64,000 nt of DNA from Pontederia crassipes (Eukaryota > Streptophyta > Magnoliopsida > Commelinales > Pontederiaceae), in assembly GCA_030549335.1 (NCBI GenBank), contig CM060194.1:39449171-39513170 (forward strand), given 5' to 3'. Position numbers and translations under genes: made by a program. Within the stretch, counting starts at the first letter, position 1. Every line of letters begins with the position of its first letter. Of this stretch, positions 26,501-39,230 are shown one piece after another. The notes beneath the pieces were generated by a model. That model made no database searches and was not told the DNA's origin. It was given only the letters and a program-made list of their open reading frames with translations.

Positions 26501-29500
26501 GGCAAAAATGACGAGAATTTGCTATTACCATTGTTAGTGCGCAAACTGCAGAATGCTTTGTTGTCATTGGACAATTTTCCTGTTATTCAAAGTCAAGGTT
26601 TTAGATTGCATAACAACTATGCTGATATACCTCTTAGGTGCTCCACTACAAATCCCTGCTTAAAAATGCATTTAGTGAGAGAAAAAGAGGAGGAAAATTT
26701 ATCTGACTACAATAAGATTGTTAATGTTGACATTTCTTCCACCTTGGATGCTATAGAACGCTATCTTTGGCTCAAAGGCCAAGGCAAGAATGAGTGCAAA
26801 ACAAAACCTGGTGAAACACATCTTGCTAAGGCAGCTGATTCTTCTTTGGTGTCCAAATATGTCTTAAAGAGCAGACCTCTTGACACACACATTGAAGTTA
26901 TGCAGCAACCAGCTTTCCGTTGTCCATCAGAGGTGCAGTTTCTTTATTGATGTTGCTGCCTTTTTGTGTATCATTATTTTCTTTCTTTAGTACAGAAACT
27001 TGTATTTTATGGTAAACGGAAGTAGCCAAAGTTGAGATTTTTCAGGCTACACAATAATAAGATAGACTAGGACTTGATCTCAAGTGTAAATATAATTTCA
27101 AATGCATATGAAATCTTTTTCTTTGTAGTTTATTAACCATTCGAAATTGATAGTTTATTGATAATGTGTGATTCAGTTTTAATTAACTTCTGATGATAAC
27201 TCTATGTTGACTTGTTATGGCTTGATCCAACAGTTTTTAATCACCAAATCCTGCTACCATATATGTATTTTCTTATCTATTATCTTATTTTTTACACTTG
27301 TTATCTTTATTACAATACAGATCATTCATGGTCAACGACAGGCTTCTATGGAAAGTATTTCTGACCGTTTTGCTGGTATGTGCAGAGCATTTTTTTTAAT
27401 ACAGCTGACTGTTCTATATTATCATTTGTCTATATGTTATGGTTTATAATTCTGTCACCCAAGAATAAGTATTTGTTTTCTTTGGACTGATCTTGCAGTG
27501 CCTTCACGTCTTATTTCCACTGTTGATGGAACCACAAATCTTGATAACCTTTCTGCAAACAATATCGATTCAGGGCCAAAATTAACATTTTGCTTAAATG
27601 GTATACAGCTTGATCGGTCAATGACCCTTTATCAAGCAATATTACAAAATCTGATATCTACAGAACCTGATATGATCATAGGCCCAAAGTTCTGGAATGA
27701 TGTTTACCAACTAACATATAAGAGTTCTGTAGAACCTGAATTAAAGATGATTCAGAAGATTTGTAGTGATTCTGATTCGACTCTCCAGCTGGATGAGTTT
27801 GGATTCTCTTGGAGAAAATTACCTCTCTTCTCCAGCACACTTCTTTCAGGGCTTCCTTGTGAACTTGATAAGTCAAACCCAGCATATGATATTTTGTTTA
27901 TGTTAAAGACTTTGGAGGGTTTGAATCGTTTTTCATTTCATCTTTTGTCTGGCGAAAGGATAAATGCATTTGCTGAAGGGAAAATAGAGAACCTTGATGA
28001 TCTGAAGGTGGCTTTTTCCTTGGTCCCACAAACTGAATTTGTAAGCAATAAGTTGACCGATAAACTAGAGCAGCAAATGCGAGACCCATTGGTCTTAGCT
28101 ACTGCTAGTATGCCATTATGGTGCAGCCAGTTAATGGCAGCATGCCCTTTCTTATTTCCATTTGAGTCAAAGTGGAAGTACTTCCACTTAATGGCAGTGG
28201 GTCCTTCCGTTCAACATCATCGTTTCCAGAATTCAGATGGCAGTAGCACAATCAGTGGAAGTGAAAGGCAGATTACTTCAAACAACACACTTTCTCGCAA
28301 GAAGTTCAAGGTCAATCGTGGAAACATCATGGAATCTGCAGCAAAAATGATGGAAGCATATGCAAAAAGTAAGAGTATCCTTGAAGTCGAATACATTGAT
28401 GAAGTGGGTACTGGTTTAGGTCCTACAATGGAATTCTATACTTTGGTAAGTCATGAATTTCAAAGTGTTGGGCTGGGTATGTGGAGAGGGGATCTCAGCA
28501 TGAATAGTACAACTAAAATGGTTGGTGATTCTCAATATGTCATGGCCCCTTTTGGTCTCTTTCCTCGCCCATGGTCATCAGCAACAAGTGTTTCAAATGG
28601 TGTGGAATTCGCCAACATTAGTAGAAAGTTCCTCCTCCTCGGGAAGCTTATTGCAAGGGCAATAAAAGATGGGAGAATTTTAGACATTCCATTCTCCAGA
28701 GCATTTCTCAAACTCATTCTGGAGCAGGTGTGTATTAATTATAAGCACTTATATAAACTTTAGTTTGTTCTTAATTTCTTGCTGTACATCAAACTGTTAT
28801 GCTCTTTTGTAGGAACTTGGTATATATGACATCCAATCATTTGATCCTAAACTTGGAAGGATTTTACTAGAGTTTCAAGCCATTATCAATAGGAGAAGAT
28901 TTTTGCAGTCAACATCTGGCGGAAGTTGCAAGGGTTCATTTGATTTGCATTATAGGAATACTAGAATTGAGGACCTTTGTCTTGATTTCACTCTTCCTGG
29001 TTACTCTGATTTTGTGCTCAAGTCTGGAAATAATTCAAATATGGTAACACGACATGTTAATTTGGATTTTTATTTTGGTTATTTTCAAATAATTAAATTA
29101 TTTAGTTTATGCACTTCTAGGTAACTATTGATAATTTGGAAGAATATGTTGCATTGGTTGTTGATGCAACTGTCAAGAGTGGGATCTCTATGCAAGTGGA
29201 AGCTTTCAAGTCAGGATTTAATGAGGTTTTCCCTCTATCCTTATTCTAATTTTTTATTAAACTGTACATTGTCATAAGTTTCTTGTCATTTGTTAGAACA
29301 TAACCATGCTGAACTTTAACAGTCTTGGATGATGCTTTTCCAGTTTATCCCTTCTTACATCAACTTGTCACTAGGAATTACCAATATTGAATATACATCC
29401 TTAAGAATTAAGATAATTGGGATTTTCATAAATTCTGGTTGTTGTTACATCTGATTGTTAATGCTTTGAATGCAGCTAAGAAGGTAAAGCATCACTTTAA

Positions 29501-31516
29501 GGGTAAATGTTCATGGAAATTCTTGAAATCTTTGGACTAAGTTATACCATAATGTCATGCCTGTTGGTTGAATCCTAACCACCTTATCTCATTTACAAAG
29601 TTTAGTATGTTGTTAAATCATACATGAAGTTCCTCACATTGTAGTTATTTCCATGTCTTTGTATATGAACCAAGGACAAATCCTTCTTGTATTTGTTCAT
29701 TGTCAAATCAAAAGAGATCAATTTTCTTTTAAAAGCATATTGAGCAATAATACAAGAATGAAAAGAAGTGATGGATTATGATTTGGTTGGCTGTTTTCTC
29801 TAAGAATCTTTATGCACATAAATCCCCTGTTTTGGCTCTAATACAAGCGATAACTATCCTAGTTTGCAGCCATCCTTTTTCTCTTCAAATAAAATATGCG
29901 GACGATATTCTGTCCATGATTTTCTGCCATCCATGTCATTCATTTGTGACCTAAAAAGATGTTATTCATTTGTGACTGCAGGTTTTCCCACTCGTAACTC
30001 TCCAAATTTTTACAGAAGATGAACTAGAGAGGGTACTTTGTGGTGAACGGGATACATGGAGTGTATGCACTTTTCTTCTTAGGTTAGATGTCAAATGTTG
30101 TGACTTAAAATAACCATAACTCTTCATATTTGATTCATTACAGTTTAATGAGCTTGTGGATCACATAAAGTTTGACCATGGTTACACAGCCAGCAATCCC
30201 AGCGTCATCAATGTGAGTGGAGGATTTCTGAAGATTCTTTTGAGAGGTGTTTTGATTTTTTTATTTTACATGGGTATCCCCTATCGTCTTGCAGTTATTA
30301 GAAATCGTAGAAGAATTTGGATGCAGTCAGCGTAGGGCATTCTTGCAATTTGTTACTGGAGCTCCTCGTCTCCCTCCCGGAGGCTTAGCTGCTCTTAGTC
30401 CAAAATTAACAGTAGTTCGGAAGGTTGGTTCTTACAAAATGAGAAGCAACTATAATTGAAATTGAGCAACTTAAAAAAAAGTAGGTTCTTACTTTGATTT
30501 TGTGATTGCAGCACTGTAATGGTGATGTTGACATGGATCTACCAAGTGTTATGACCTGCGCTAATTATCTAAAGCTCCCACCTTACTCTTCCAAGGTAAT
30601 TGCAAAAGTATACTTCAATTGTTAGCATTTTTTGTGGGAAAAAAACAATTCTTGCAACTCAAAAGAGTCCACACAAATAGATGCACCATTGGATTCAATG
30701 GTTGATTTGATTTGAAAATGTTCCCATTTTCTATGGTATGACATTTTGTTTAGCAACCACCACTGAGTTTAAATACATGATAGATCCACACTGTGCCACC
30801 TTTAATCTTTTCTATTTATTCGTGAGGCGTACCGTTTGGCACACAATGAAATAGCTTGAGCAATGGACTTTTTTTTACTCATCTCAATCTGCTTTTGAAT
30901 TGTTCCTATTTCAATAAATGAGTCCTTCCATAGTCTACTCTAGTTTCATCAACTAGGTTTTCATTCTTCGGATTCCTTCTGATTATTTTAAGTTCAAAAC
31001 GTGGCCACAATCAATGAGAAAGGAAGACACGCAGGAAAATGAAACAGTTTCTTTGGTACAAATTTTCAAGCTATGTATTAGGGCATTAATTTCGATAATA
31101 CTCAGAGGCCATTGTTTGGTATGGTTACATTCACATCATAACTTAGTATTAATGCCCATAAAAATGCTACCTTAGAATTGGTAAAGGATATAATTGGTCT
31201 AGTATCAATGAACCTTTTTGTTAGGGTTAATCTAAATTGCACACAACAAGATCGGAACCTCACAAATAGCAGCAATAATCGCTTTTACATGTATGCGTCT
31301 TGTTGCATGAACGCCTCTCAATCATTTGCAAATATATGCTTAGGGGTTCTTATTCTTTTTGTTTTTCATTTGAAGTGCACTGACTAACTATTCAAACCTC
31401 ATGGCATGTTCAGATGTTCTTCATTCTGATTGTACGAACTATGATTGCAGGAGAAAATGAGGCAAAGGCTGCTATATGCAATTACAGAGGGGCAAGGGTC
31501 CTTTCATCTATCGTAG
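23525..31516 (+). CDS. UPL4: HECT E3 ubiquitin-protein ligase, UPL4/UPL3 type
   Basis: Transfers ubiquitin from an E2, through a HECT cysteine, to substrates. Exons: 23525-24145, 24240-24350, 24462-24578, 24706-24864, 24964-25125, 25427-25582, 25654-25775, 25858-26932, 27321-27375, 27499-28727, 28813-29043, 29121-29225, 29982-30062, 30144-30212, 30295-30423, 30512-30595, 31451-31516. All phases agree, giving 1,523 residues (Arabidopsis UPL4 is about 1,500). The start MDRGRKREEG was chosen because KRAC..EFRPCTS follows, as in UPL4. Residues 30-90 are Ser/Pro-rich then acidic. Armadillo-type repeats run from about 100 to 560 (ALTELCEWLSF, LLAIRALTYLCD, YLDVAEQ/CLQALEKIS). HECT spans about 1130-1523, with EVGTGLGPTMEFY, the catalytic Cys in VMTCANYL (about residue 1490) and the C-terminal ITEGQGSFHLS. 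Intron 2 is GC-AG. Nothing suggests a pseudogene. In Arabidopsis, UPL3/UPL4 act with the proteasome in immunity and development. UPL3 versus UPL4 is the only real doubt. Confidence 0.93.
24351..24461 (+). other. GC-AG intron (intron 2 of the UPL4-like gene)
   Basis: The exon ends TCTTCAG and the intron begins GCAAGT, the consensus for the minor GC-AG class of U2 introns. It ends TACCAG, before CGAGTTGCTG. The flanking residues STSLQ/RVAVTT match the family with no gap, and no nearby GT donor keeps the frame. Confidence 0.85.
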
Positions 31517-31900
31517 CATAACCACATGATTAACTTCTAAATATGATTCAAGGTAAATATTCCTGGCAGAAGGTGGTGGTGTGGATATTGGGCATGAACA
31601 CAGGAATGTGACATGGAGCTGATTGCGTGAGCAAAAGGAAGCCCATTTTTAACTGGTGTACAGGTTTCTAGTCAGTAGGTTCGTCTGCTAATGGTGTACA
31701 GAACTGTGAATATAACGTTTTTTTCTGTTCGGTCTGATTAAAGTTCTTTATTTAGACAGTCAGAACTCGGAAGTAGTTTTATGCGTAAGGGGAAAGTAAA
31801 AGTTAATAAATTTCTCTGATGAAATAGATACATATCTTATTTTCTAGAGTTTGGACGTTCTTTACTTTGTTGCCTTTCTTTCATTCGAACCGGGTCGGCA
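31517..31900 (+). other. Probable 3' UTR of the UPL4-like gene
   Basis: No coding follows the stop codon. TAATAAA at 31804-31810 could serve as the polyadenylation signal, about 290 bases after the stop. The true end is not visible in the sequence. Confidence 0.4.
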
Positions 31901-33366
31901 CCTTGCTCAGTAAAAATAAAAACTTATCTTAGGTTTATCACTTTCATTTATGTGGGATTGTTGATTGAATTTTTATCTCCATTCTGTGTTTGAATGAGAA
32001 GTGTATATTCTTGTGTAAACGTTTTATAATAGGAAACGTGTTGTCTTTCATGCTATATATATACACTAAATTACAAAAGGTAAAATTAAATATTTAGGAA
32101 CTTAGGAGCGAGTTCAATAGTTGCTAAGAGCAAACCTCATTTTGTATGGTCCATTCAATATTGATCTAAATCAGTGTTTTTAGTTCAACCACCTGAGAAG
32201 CAAATAATTGATGTGCATATTTACTATGTGCAAACTTAGCGTAGACGGTAAAGTGTACATTTTATCTCTAAATCTGTTTCATTTTATAAGAAGTATTAAC
32301 TAATCAAGCAAAAAAAAAATTCTCTATCAAGATGAACTTGTTTAACTCTGATTTCTTTATATAATATTGATCGGATATTTTTTAAAAAGTTTCTTTTGGT
32401 ATAAGATTGTCAAGTTATCACGATCGACCTTTCAATCTATCGAAAAAAAATTATACAGTTATAAACTTTAATCTCAGAAAATTTGTTTCAAAATGAAAGG
32501 AATAGATTATAACATCCAAATAAATCCATTAATATGAATAGTTCAAAGAAAAAATATAAATGACCGCCCATAAGATTTTTCAAAGTATATTATAACTTGA
32601 AGACATTACAAATATCATTTGTGACAAATAAAAGGAATACAACTTAACCGAGGCAGATATAAGATTAAATGCCAAATAGAAAATTGAAAAGGTGAATAGG
32701 TCTATATTTTTAAGTATTATACACAAAAACAATATCTGCCTGTAAATTTTTTGTATTATTATTTTGGTTACGTCCAAGAGCATTGTCCAGATTGGACAAA
32801 TATGAATCACAAGATAAACGAGTACGGAGTACATGTGATACAAACTCAAAATTTTCAAGTTGAGGGCTTCCCTATTTATAATCACACTTGCCTCAAATCA
32901 TATTATATGATCATAATGGAAGTGAGAAAAAAAGTTATTGGAACGGTTAGAGACTGAAAAAAATTGGGTTGAATTGGCACGGACTTTTTTTTTGAGAATT
33001 TTTTTTATCTTAATCCTGGACTTTACATTTAGTTAAATGTTACCTAACGAGTTTGAACCTTTAGTTAATTATTTAATTAACCTATTGTCTAGCCTTTTTC
33101 AAATTAATTTTGTGTTTAATTCTATGATGCATGCACGCCTTGTAAAATTGAAACTTTTTTCCATCACAGCATTTTCTCATATGGTTTAATATTATAAAAT
33201 AAATCATCAAGAAAAATATAAAATCATCTCTGCTTCAATTAATTTTGGTGTTGAATTTTTATCTTGTCTTATTTTTCATGATTTTTTCCTATTACTTGTT
33301 AGTAAATAAAAATTAGATAAAGCTCTAATTTTTTTTTAAAAAAAGTTTAATTACTTTCCCTTTCTT
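31901..33366. other. AT-rich spacer
   Basis: I see no gene, and only short open frames without family resemblance. Confidence 0.55.
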
Positions 33367-34339
33367 TGGCTATGTTTGGATACTTGTCCAAATTCTGTCA
33401 AACAACCTTTATTTATGACAGAAACTTTTCAAATTCCATCATGTGACGAAGGGGCAGAACATTTTGGGCAAAAGTTTTGCCCAAAAAGTTCTCAACATAT
33501 GTGAGAACTTCACTCTTGGCCTGAACTTCCCCACGCGAGTCTCTTTGTCTCATTCTCTCTGTCTCCTTCTTCCCTCTCCCTCTCCCACAGATCAGCCACA
33601 ACGGTCTCGTCGACGAAGTTGATCTAGGAGGGGGTGCTCGACAGCATGTTCATCATGTACAGGAGCAAGAGATCAAGAAGAAGCCACGGAAGAGCCTGTC
33701 GTGGAGCGGCGAGGGGCACCGGGAGTTCGCGAGGACCAGAAGCGTCGAGCATTCTCTCACCCTCTCGCTCTCTCACACAAAGTCCTCCTGGTTGTTCTCC
33801 GTCCTAGGTCGTGCTTGGAGCTTGTCAGCATCAACAAATCCACCTCCATCCCTCTTTCGGGCACCAAAGATCACAAATGTGACAGCAAATAAGGACAACG
33901 TCAATGGAGGATAGAAAAAAGAAATCAAGCGAAAACTACAATGATAATCTCCGGCAAGCAGCACCCCAGTGTTTGCCCCCGGGGGGAGGCATCATCGCGG
34001 GTGATGGGGTCCTCAGGGTGGAATTCACCTTGCCCACGAACACCTCCGGGAGGCAGCTCAAGAATGCTTGCAAAAAAAAAAAACTATGCAGATCCGAGGG
34101 CACTTCAAATAGATCTATGCCACACATGATCCCGACGAACTCCATGTGTAGTCTATGACAACTTAATTAAGTAGATATGTTTAATTACTAGAAGGGATGT
34201 CCGGCAACCTCCTCCACATGTCTGCGATTCAAAATTCTAGTTGCTTGGAACTTTGGCTAAACAGTCGATGAGAATTTAACCATCTGATCAATAAGTTCTC
34301 AGAACTTTGGAGAACCGAAGTTCCACAATCCAAACACTA
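33367..34339. mobile_element. Non-autonomous hAT-like element with GC-rich interior
   Basis: The left end (GGCTATGTTTGGATACTTG) and the right end (complement AGTAGTGTTTGGATTGTGG) are inverted. The subterminal zones carry many AGAACTT/AAGTTCT repeats, as in hAT-type MITEs. The interior (33590-34160) is much richer in GC than its surroundings, with open frames on both strands but no recognised protein, so a captured gene piece is possible. The same terminus follows directly at 34343. Confidence 0.55.
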
Positions 34340-34342
34340 CTA

Positions 34343-34620
34343 GGCTATGTTTGGATACAGAACTCAGGCAAGAACTTATCCAACTTCTGCCAAACAATCT
34401 TCATGACTGGAACTTGGTTCCCGTCACGTGACGAAAGGGCAGAACTTTTGAATCTAAATTTTTTTATCAGAAATTTGCTTAGGTCTACCAAACAACTATC
34501 AAAATTTCAGTGGGCCCCGCAAGAACTGAAGTTCTAGTCAACTTTCAAGTTCTTGACAAAAAGTTCTTACCTTGCGCAAGAACTTAAAAGTTCTAGCAAT
34601 GCACGCTGACCAACATTTAT
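34343..34620. mobile_element. Second copy of the hAT-like element, short
   Basis: GGCTATGTTTGGATACAGAA starts this block. The next 140 bases repeat 33367-33500, including CGTGACGAAAGGGCAGAACTTTT versus the earlier copy by eye. It ends in AAGTTCT repeats near 34600. Its right terminus is not defined. Confidence 0.5.
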
Positions 34621-35705
34621 TTTTTATCCATTTTTTTACAATCTCTCTCTTCACTTATAACTTATGTTTCGCCTCATAACATAAAGTCCACCTTTGCCAA
34701 TTTTTCCCTCTTCTCTACTCTATTAGTGAGCAAAATTTGTTTATTACTATTGATAATGCCTTGAATCTGAACCCAATGTGTCCCCCTATGCAATCAGGCA
34801 CTTCAGCAGATTTCTTCTATGGGAGTCTCGTTGTTCGGTCAACGAGCCTGTGGGGGGTCAAAGGGGATCCAGGAGCAAGAGGGCGGAGCCCCTGTGCGAA
34901 ATTTTTTTAGGGTATTCTGTGCGTGATTCGGATTTGATTTATTTTCTTATCACGAGATAGGTGTCTTATTTTTTAGAATTAATTCAGAGTCCTATCATCT
35001 ATTAGTATCTATATAGACTCTCTAGGGGTCCAAAGAAAAATTAATCTGATCCTGTAATCCTCTTCTGCTCTTCCATCTAATATAATTTTGCGTCATCTTA
35101 AATTTTTTGGATTTTTTTCGCGGTGCATAATTTCTCTCGTGCAAAAATCCTAACAATTACTATAGCACATAATTTGTTAACCATTAAAAATGAATTATTA
35201 GTTGATCTAAGTTATTAGTATTAATTTGTTATTAAATACATTTTTCTTTGATATTTTATATGAAATTATTATTATCAATGTAACTTAAATTAATATTTTG
35301 TTAAGTTAATGAAATGTTAGTTTGTCTTTATTTTTTCTTTTTATTATTTTTTAATATATATTTGTTTTGTTTCCCCATACATCATTATTCTGCCTATAAA
35401 CTAAATTATTTAATTAAATATTATTTTTTTATACTTAATTAGTATAATAGTACAGTAAAATATTATTAGTTGATATTTATTGTTAATATTATTTATTAAA
35501 CTATTTTCTGCATTATATTAAATAATAATAAATTATATGATAAATAAAAATAATATTTTCTTGCTATAAAAATACATTTATCTCTTTAGTTCTTTTTTTT
35601 ATCCAAACATGATATCCCAATGAACGTAAATTACCAAGTTGTACTTTATCCATTTGCATAAGAAATATCATTACTAGTTATTGGTATTATTTTATTGGCT
35701 CTTGG
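34621..35705. other. Spacer with a possible LTR remnant
   Basis: 34760-35155 is less AT-rich and reads like an old LTR: a GGGCGGAGCCCC stretch, then a CTATCATCTATTAGTATC leader-like zone, ending CCTAACA. No partner LTR or coding part is seen, so this is a weak call. 35160-35705 is AT-rich with nothing recognised. Confidence 0.3.
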
Positions 35706-36089
35706 TAGAATAAATTACATGAATCGTCCTCCAACGTTAGGTCAATATTTCAACGATCCCTTAACTTTAATTTGTAATTCGATTGTCACCGAAGTTTATT
35801 TTTCTTGCACGTATATTCCCCTGACCATAAATAGCTGATTATCTAATTATATTGATGGAATGAACAATAAAAAATAAAAAAATATTATAAAAGTAATAAC
35901 AAACACTATAAAAAATAATAAAAATAAAAAGGGTCGGTGTGTGAGCTCGCATCGGAGCGAGCTCGCGAGGGCGTCGCACGACAAGAAAGAAAAAGGGGAC
36001 TGACTCCCGACATGCGAGCTCATATAGGGAGACGTCGCCCCCCGCGAGCTCACAAGGCGAGCTCGCAAGGGGGATACATCCCCCCTTTT
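35706..36089. mobile_element. TIR element F, left half
   Basis: AAATTACATGAATC, then ACTTTAATTTGTAA, then TTTTCTTGCA match, inverted, the block at 42140-42295. An AT-rich zone and then a GC-rich zone (35930-36085) with repeated GAGCTCGC motifs follow, mirrored in order at 41880-42060. The two halves were one element of about 0.8 kb before gypsy E inserted between them. It is MULE-like in layout, with long diverged arms and a GC-rich core, and has no transposase. Confidence 0.65.
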
Positions 36090-37080
36090 CGTAACGTCCC
36101 CGAGTCAACAGCTCCTGCACCGTCGAATCTCATTTCGACGCACGGTGGGACGGCTGCCCGGAAGCGTCATGATGCTTTCAATCCATATAATGAATAATAT
36201 AAACACAGCAAAAATACGATACACAATAATGTGATGGACAAACAGTCACCTAGCGATATCATAATGTTGATAAAATCCATAATCGTACATGGCCAACATC
36301 ATACTTAAAGAGGAATGTTAACTTAAACATACAAGTTATATTCTCCATTTGCATAAGTCATAAAGCTCAACATGAGCAGCATAGTACAACATCCTAAACA
36401 TGGTCCTAAACAAGCACATAAGACTTACTAATTGGCTATGAACAAAAGTGACATAATCCTAAATATGTCATGCCATGTGCAACCTTCTTTTGTCATGAGC
36501 AGTGCGATCGTAGCCTTGATTTTCTACAGGATCCAGTGCAAAAAAATTCATTTCGTTAGAGTACGTTAATCTCAAGAGCTATTTTCATAATATGACATAA
36601 AGAAATAAAATGGACAACAATAAACACAATTTAATCCAATCCAATGACTAGGTATGCCATTATCCTAAATTCTTTCCAATCGTTCAATTTTTAGGCTCAC
36701 CAATATTAAGCATGAACAATGCAATTAATATGGTACTATCATGCCCAATATGAACTCCGCCTATATTTTATAGCCGGTCCCAAGTCCGGATAAAGGATGA
36801 GGGTTGTGTTAGACCCCGACAGCCAGCATAAAATCCTGTCGAATCTTATGAACATGGATCAACGAATTGGCGTCGTATGATCCATATAGCCGACCCCACC
36901 TAGTGGGATAAGGCTTTGTTGTTGTTGTATCATGCCCAATATGACTAAAGGTCCAAGAATACTCATCTTAATTAATTAGAATTATTATCTTATTCTTTAT
37001 TATTTTATGATTATAAGTTTGCATCAAGACTTACATATTTCGATCCCCATGTAGCCAAAAGACATAACTAAAAATTCATA
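36090..37080 (-). repeat. Gypsy E, 3' LTR (part)
   Basis: Direct repeat of 39231-40035: both carry GTCAACAGCTCC, AATCCATATAATGAA, GTGATGGACAA and TGTGCAACCTTCTTT in the same order. It contains the Au SINE. Confidence 0.8.
36754..36927 (+). mobile_element. Au-type SINE
   Basis: This 174-bp insertion carries AAGTCCGGATAAAGGATGAG, then GGATCAACGAATTGGCGTCG, then GCCGACCCCACCTAGTGGGA and TAAGGCTTTGTTGTTGTTG, as in plant Au SINEs. A perfect 17-bp target duplication (TATCATGCCCAATATGA) lies at 36737-36753 and 36928-36944. The other copy of the LTR at 39890-39910 lacks it. It has no coding capacity; LINE machinery elsewhere moved it. Confidence 0.92.
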
Positions 37081-37885
37081 ATGGCCATCATCCTCAGCTA
37101 TATGTAGCTAATGGTAGTCGATCATTATTCAATTTTTGAGAACACCATTGTCAACGATAATTGATCAAACAAATCGTCAATGCGAGTCAACATGTACTTG
37201 TTCTTAATTATAGCTTTGTTGAGTATCCTATAATTGATACACAAAGTGAGTTATCTTTCTTCTTCATGAACAACACCAGTGCGGCCCATGGAGACACAGT
37301 CGGGTCAGATAAAACTTTTATCCAATAACTTTTGCAATTGTGTCTTCAATTTATACATTTTGGTCGGTGCCATTCGGTATAGAGGCTTCGTGATAGGTGT
37401 TGTCCATGTGCTACATCTATGTGAAACTCAATCTCTCTTTTCGGCGACAATTCGAGCAACTCTTCGGGAAACATACTCGGGTAGTCTCGGATTACATCAA
37501 TTCAATCCAAAACTTGGTTGCGGGTCATTCATTGTAACATTTGCAAGAAATCTCTAGTAGCCTCTTTTTAGCAATTTATTTGATTTTATTGTTGAAATTA
37601 GCACATTCTTTTCACTAGATGGTGTCCCTCGGATTATAATTTGTTGTCCATTAATGGTGTTAACTACTAATTTCTTTTCACGACAAAAGACATGCATATC
37701 ATAATATAATAATCAATCCATGTCTAATGTGATGTCATAATCTACCATTGGAATCACTACCAAATAATCCGGCAAATTATGGTCGTCAACTTGCACAGAC
37801 ACGTTAGGAATATATATTCTTATAGATGTATCCCCAAATAGAGTTAGTATTTCTATTTCCTAATTCATCCTTCTCATTCTAACAT

Positions 37886-38584
37886 TTAGTAACTTAGCAA
37901 AATTATATGAAATAAACGTCGTGTCAAACAATATATTTGCATGATGGTTTGCTGCAATTTACATTGGATAATATCATTTGAGGTTTTAGCTTCCTTGCCT
38001 TGAATTGTGCAAATTCTACCATGGGTCCTTGGTGGGACTTCCTCAAATTTTCCTTTGCCTTTGTTTTGAGAACTTTCCTTTTTTATTGGGCAATCTCTTA
38101 CCCAATGGCCTTGTTGTCTGAAGTTTAGACAAGCTCCTGATTTACGATAACATTTATCGAGATGCCTCTTTCCACATGTAGAACAAGTATTTGGCTTGCC
38201 CCTCCTGCTGTCCTCTTTCCTTGGCGGATACTTTGACTTCTTTGGAGACTTGATGTACCCTTCATTTTTTATAGGTCCCTTTTCTTTGAGGAGATTCTTT
38301 TGCTTTTCGTAATCCCTTTGAAAAGTAGTGGCACGTTCAATTGCCTTGTCCAAATTAGTTGGCTCACAATACTTAACTTGCCTTCTTAATGATGGATTCC
38401 ACCCATTAATGAACCTATTTGTCCTTATCCTTTCTCCCGGAATGAAAGGACTATACTTCTCCAAGCTAATGAACATGTTCACATACTCGGTTGAGGACAT
38501 ATCTCCTTGTTGCAAGTTTGTAAATTCTTTTTTCTTTTGCTCTTTAACATATTGTGGAAGATATTGTTCCTCCAAGGTTTTCAC
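37886..38584 (-). pseudogene. Gag region of gypsy E
   Basis: The 232-residue open stretch has a Retrotrans_gag-type segment (LEEQYLPQYVKEQKKKEF, EKYSPFIPGERIRTNRFING) and a zinc-knuckle-like tail (GHWVRDCPIKK). It belongs to the fossil element and is not a host gene. Confidence 0.8.
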
Positions 38585-39213
38585 AAACTCGTTCTAGGTG
38601 ATGTCTTTCCTTCTAGAATATTTGGTTCTCAAGATGTACTTCCACCAAAATCTTCCTTGATCAACAAGTTCGTGAGTTGCCAGCTCCACCTTGTACTTGT
38701 CTCTACAATGGACCATCTTCAATTTGTCAAAAATCACATCCAAACATAATGCTGCCCGGTCCGGATCCCAAACACCAAGTTGGTAGATGAGTTTTCATGA
38801 ACTTCTCATAAGTGAATTGTTCAGAATCACCAGACCTCCTTCCTAAGGATTTGGCCAACTTTCCCAACCTTGCCATTAATTTCCACTGATCTATCAAGTC
38901 TTCGTCTTGATTGATCCTCTTTCCCTTGTCTTATCTTGATTTTCATGACTTCTGTCATGACTTGCACGTTGAGACGTAGAATTCTATCGGCCCCTCTCTT
39001 GGTTAGACCTATGAGATAGGTTGCCTTGTTTCAAAATTTTGGAAATTAAAACTATAATCCGTCATTAGATCATTAGCAATCAATATGCATATGAAGGATA
39101 TCTTACTAGCTAATGACAATTGTACATGGACTTAACCTCTAGAACATCCTAGACTTAGGACATAAAATAGAGCACTACTTAGGTTCTCATTATGCTATGC
39201 TATATTTAATTTA

Positions 39214-39225
39214 GGCTTTGATACC
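39214..39225 (-). other. Primer-binding-like site of gypsy E (tRNA-Met initiator type)
   Basis: On the minus strand GGTATCAAAGCC lies just after the LTR end (GCATTGCA). It resembles the common plant site TGGTATCAGAGCC. It fixes the inner edge of the 5' LTR at 39231. Confidence 0.65.
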
Positions 39226-39230
39226 TAAAC

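Noticed and set aside
37886-38597. Possible small host gene encoding a zinc-knuckle protein
   Set aside because: Gag-type motifs, flanking LTRs and an adjacent reverse-transcriptase piece place it in gypsy E.
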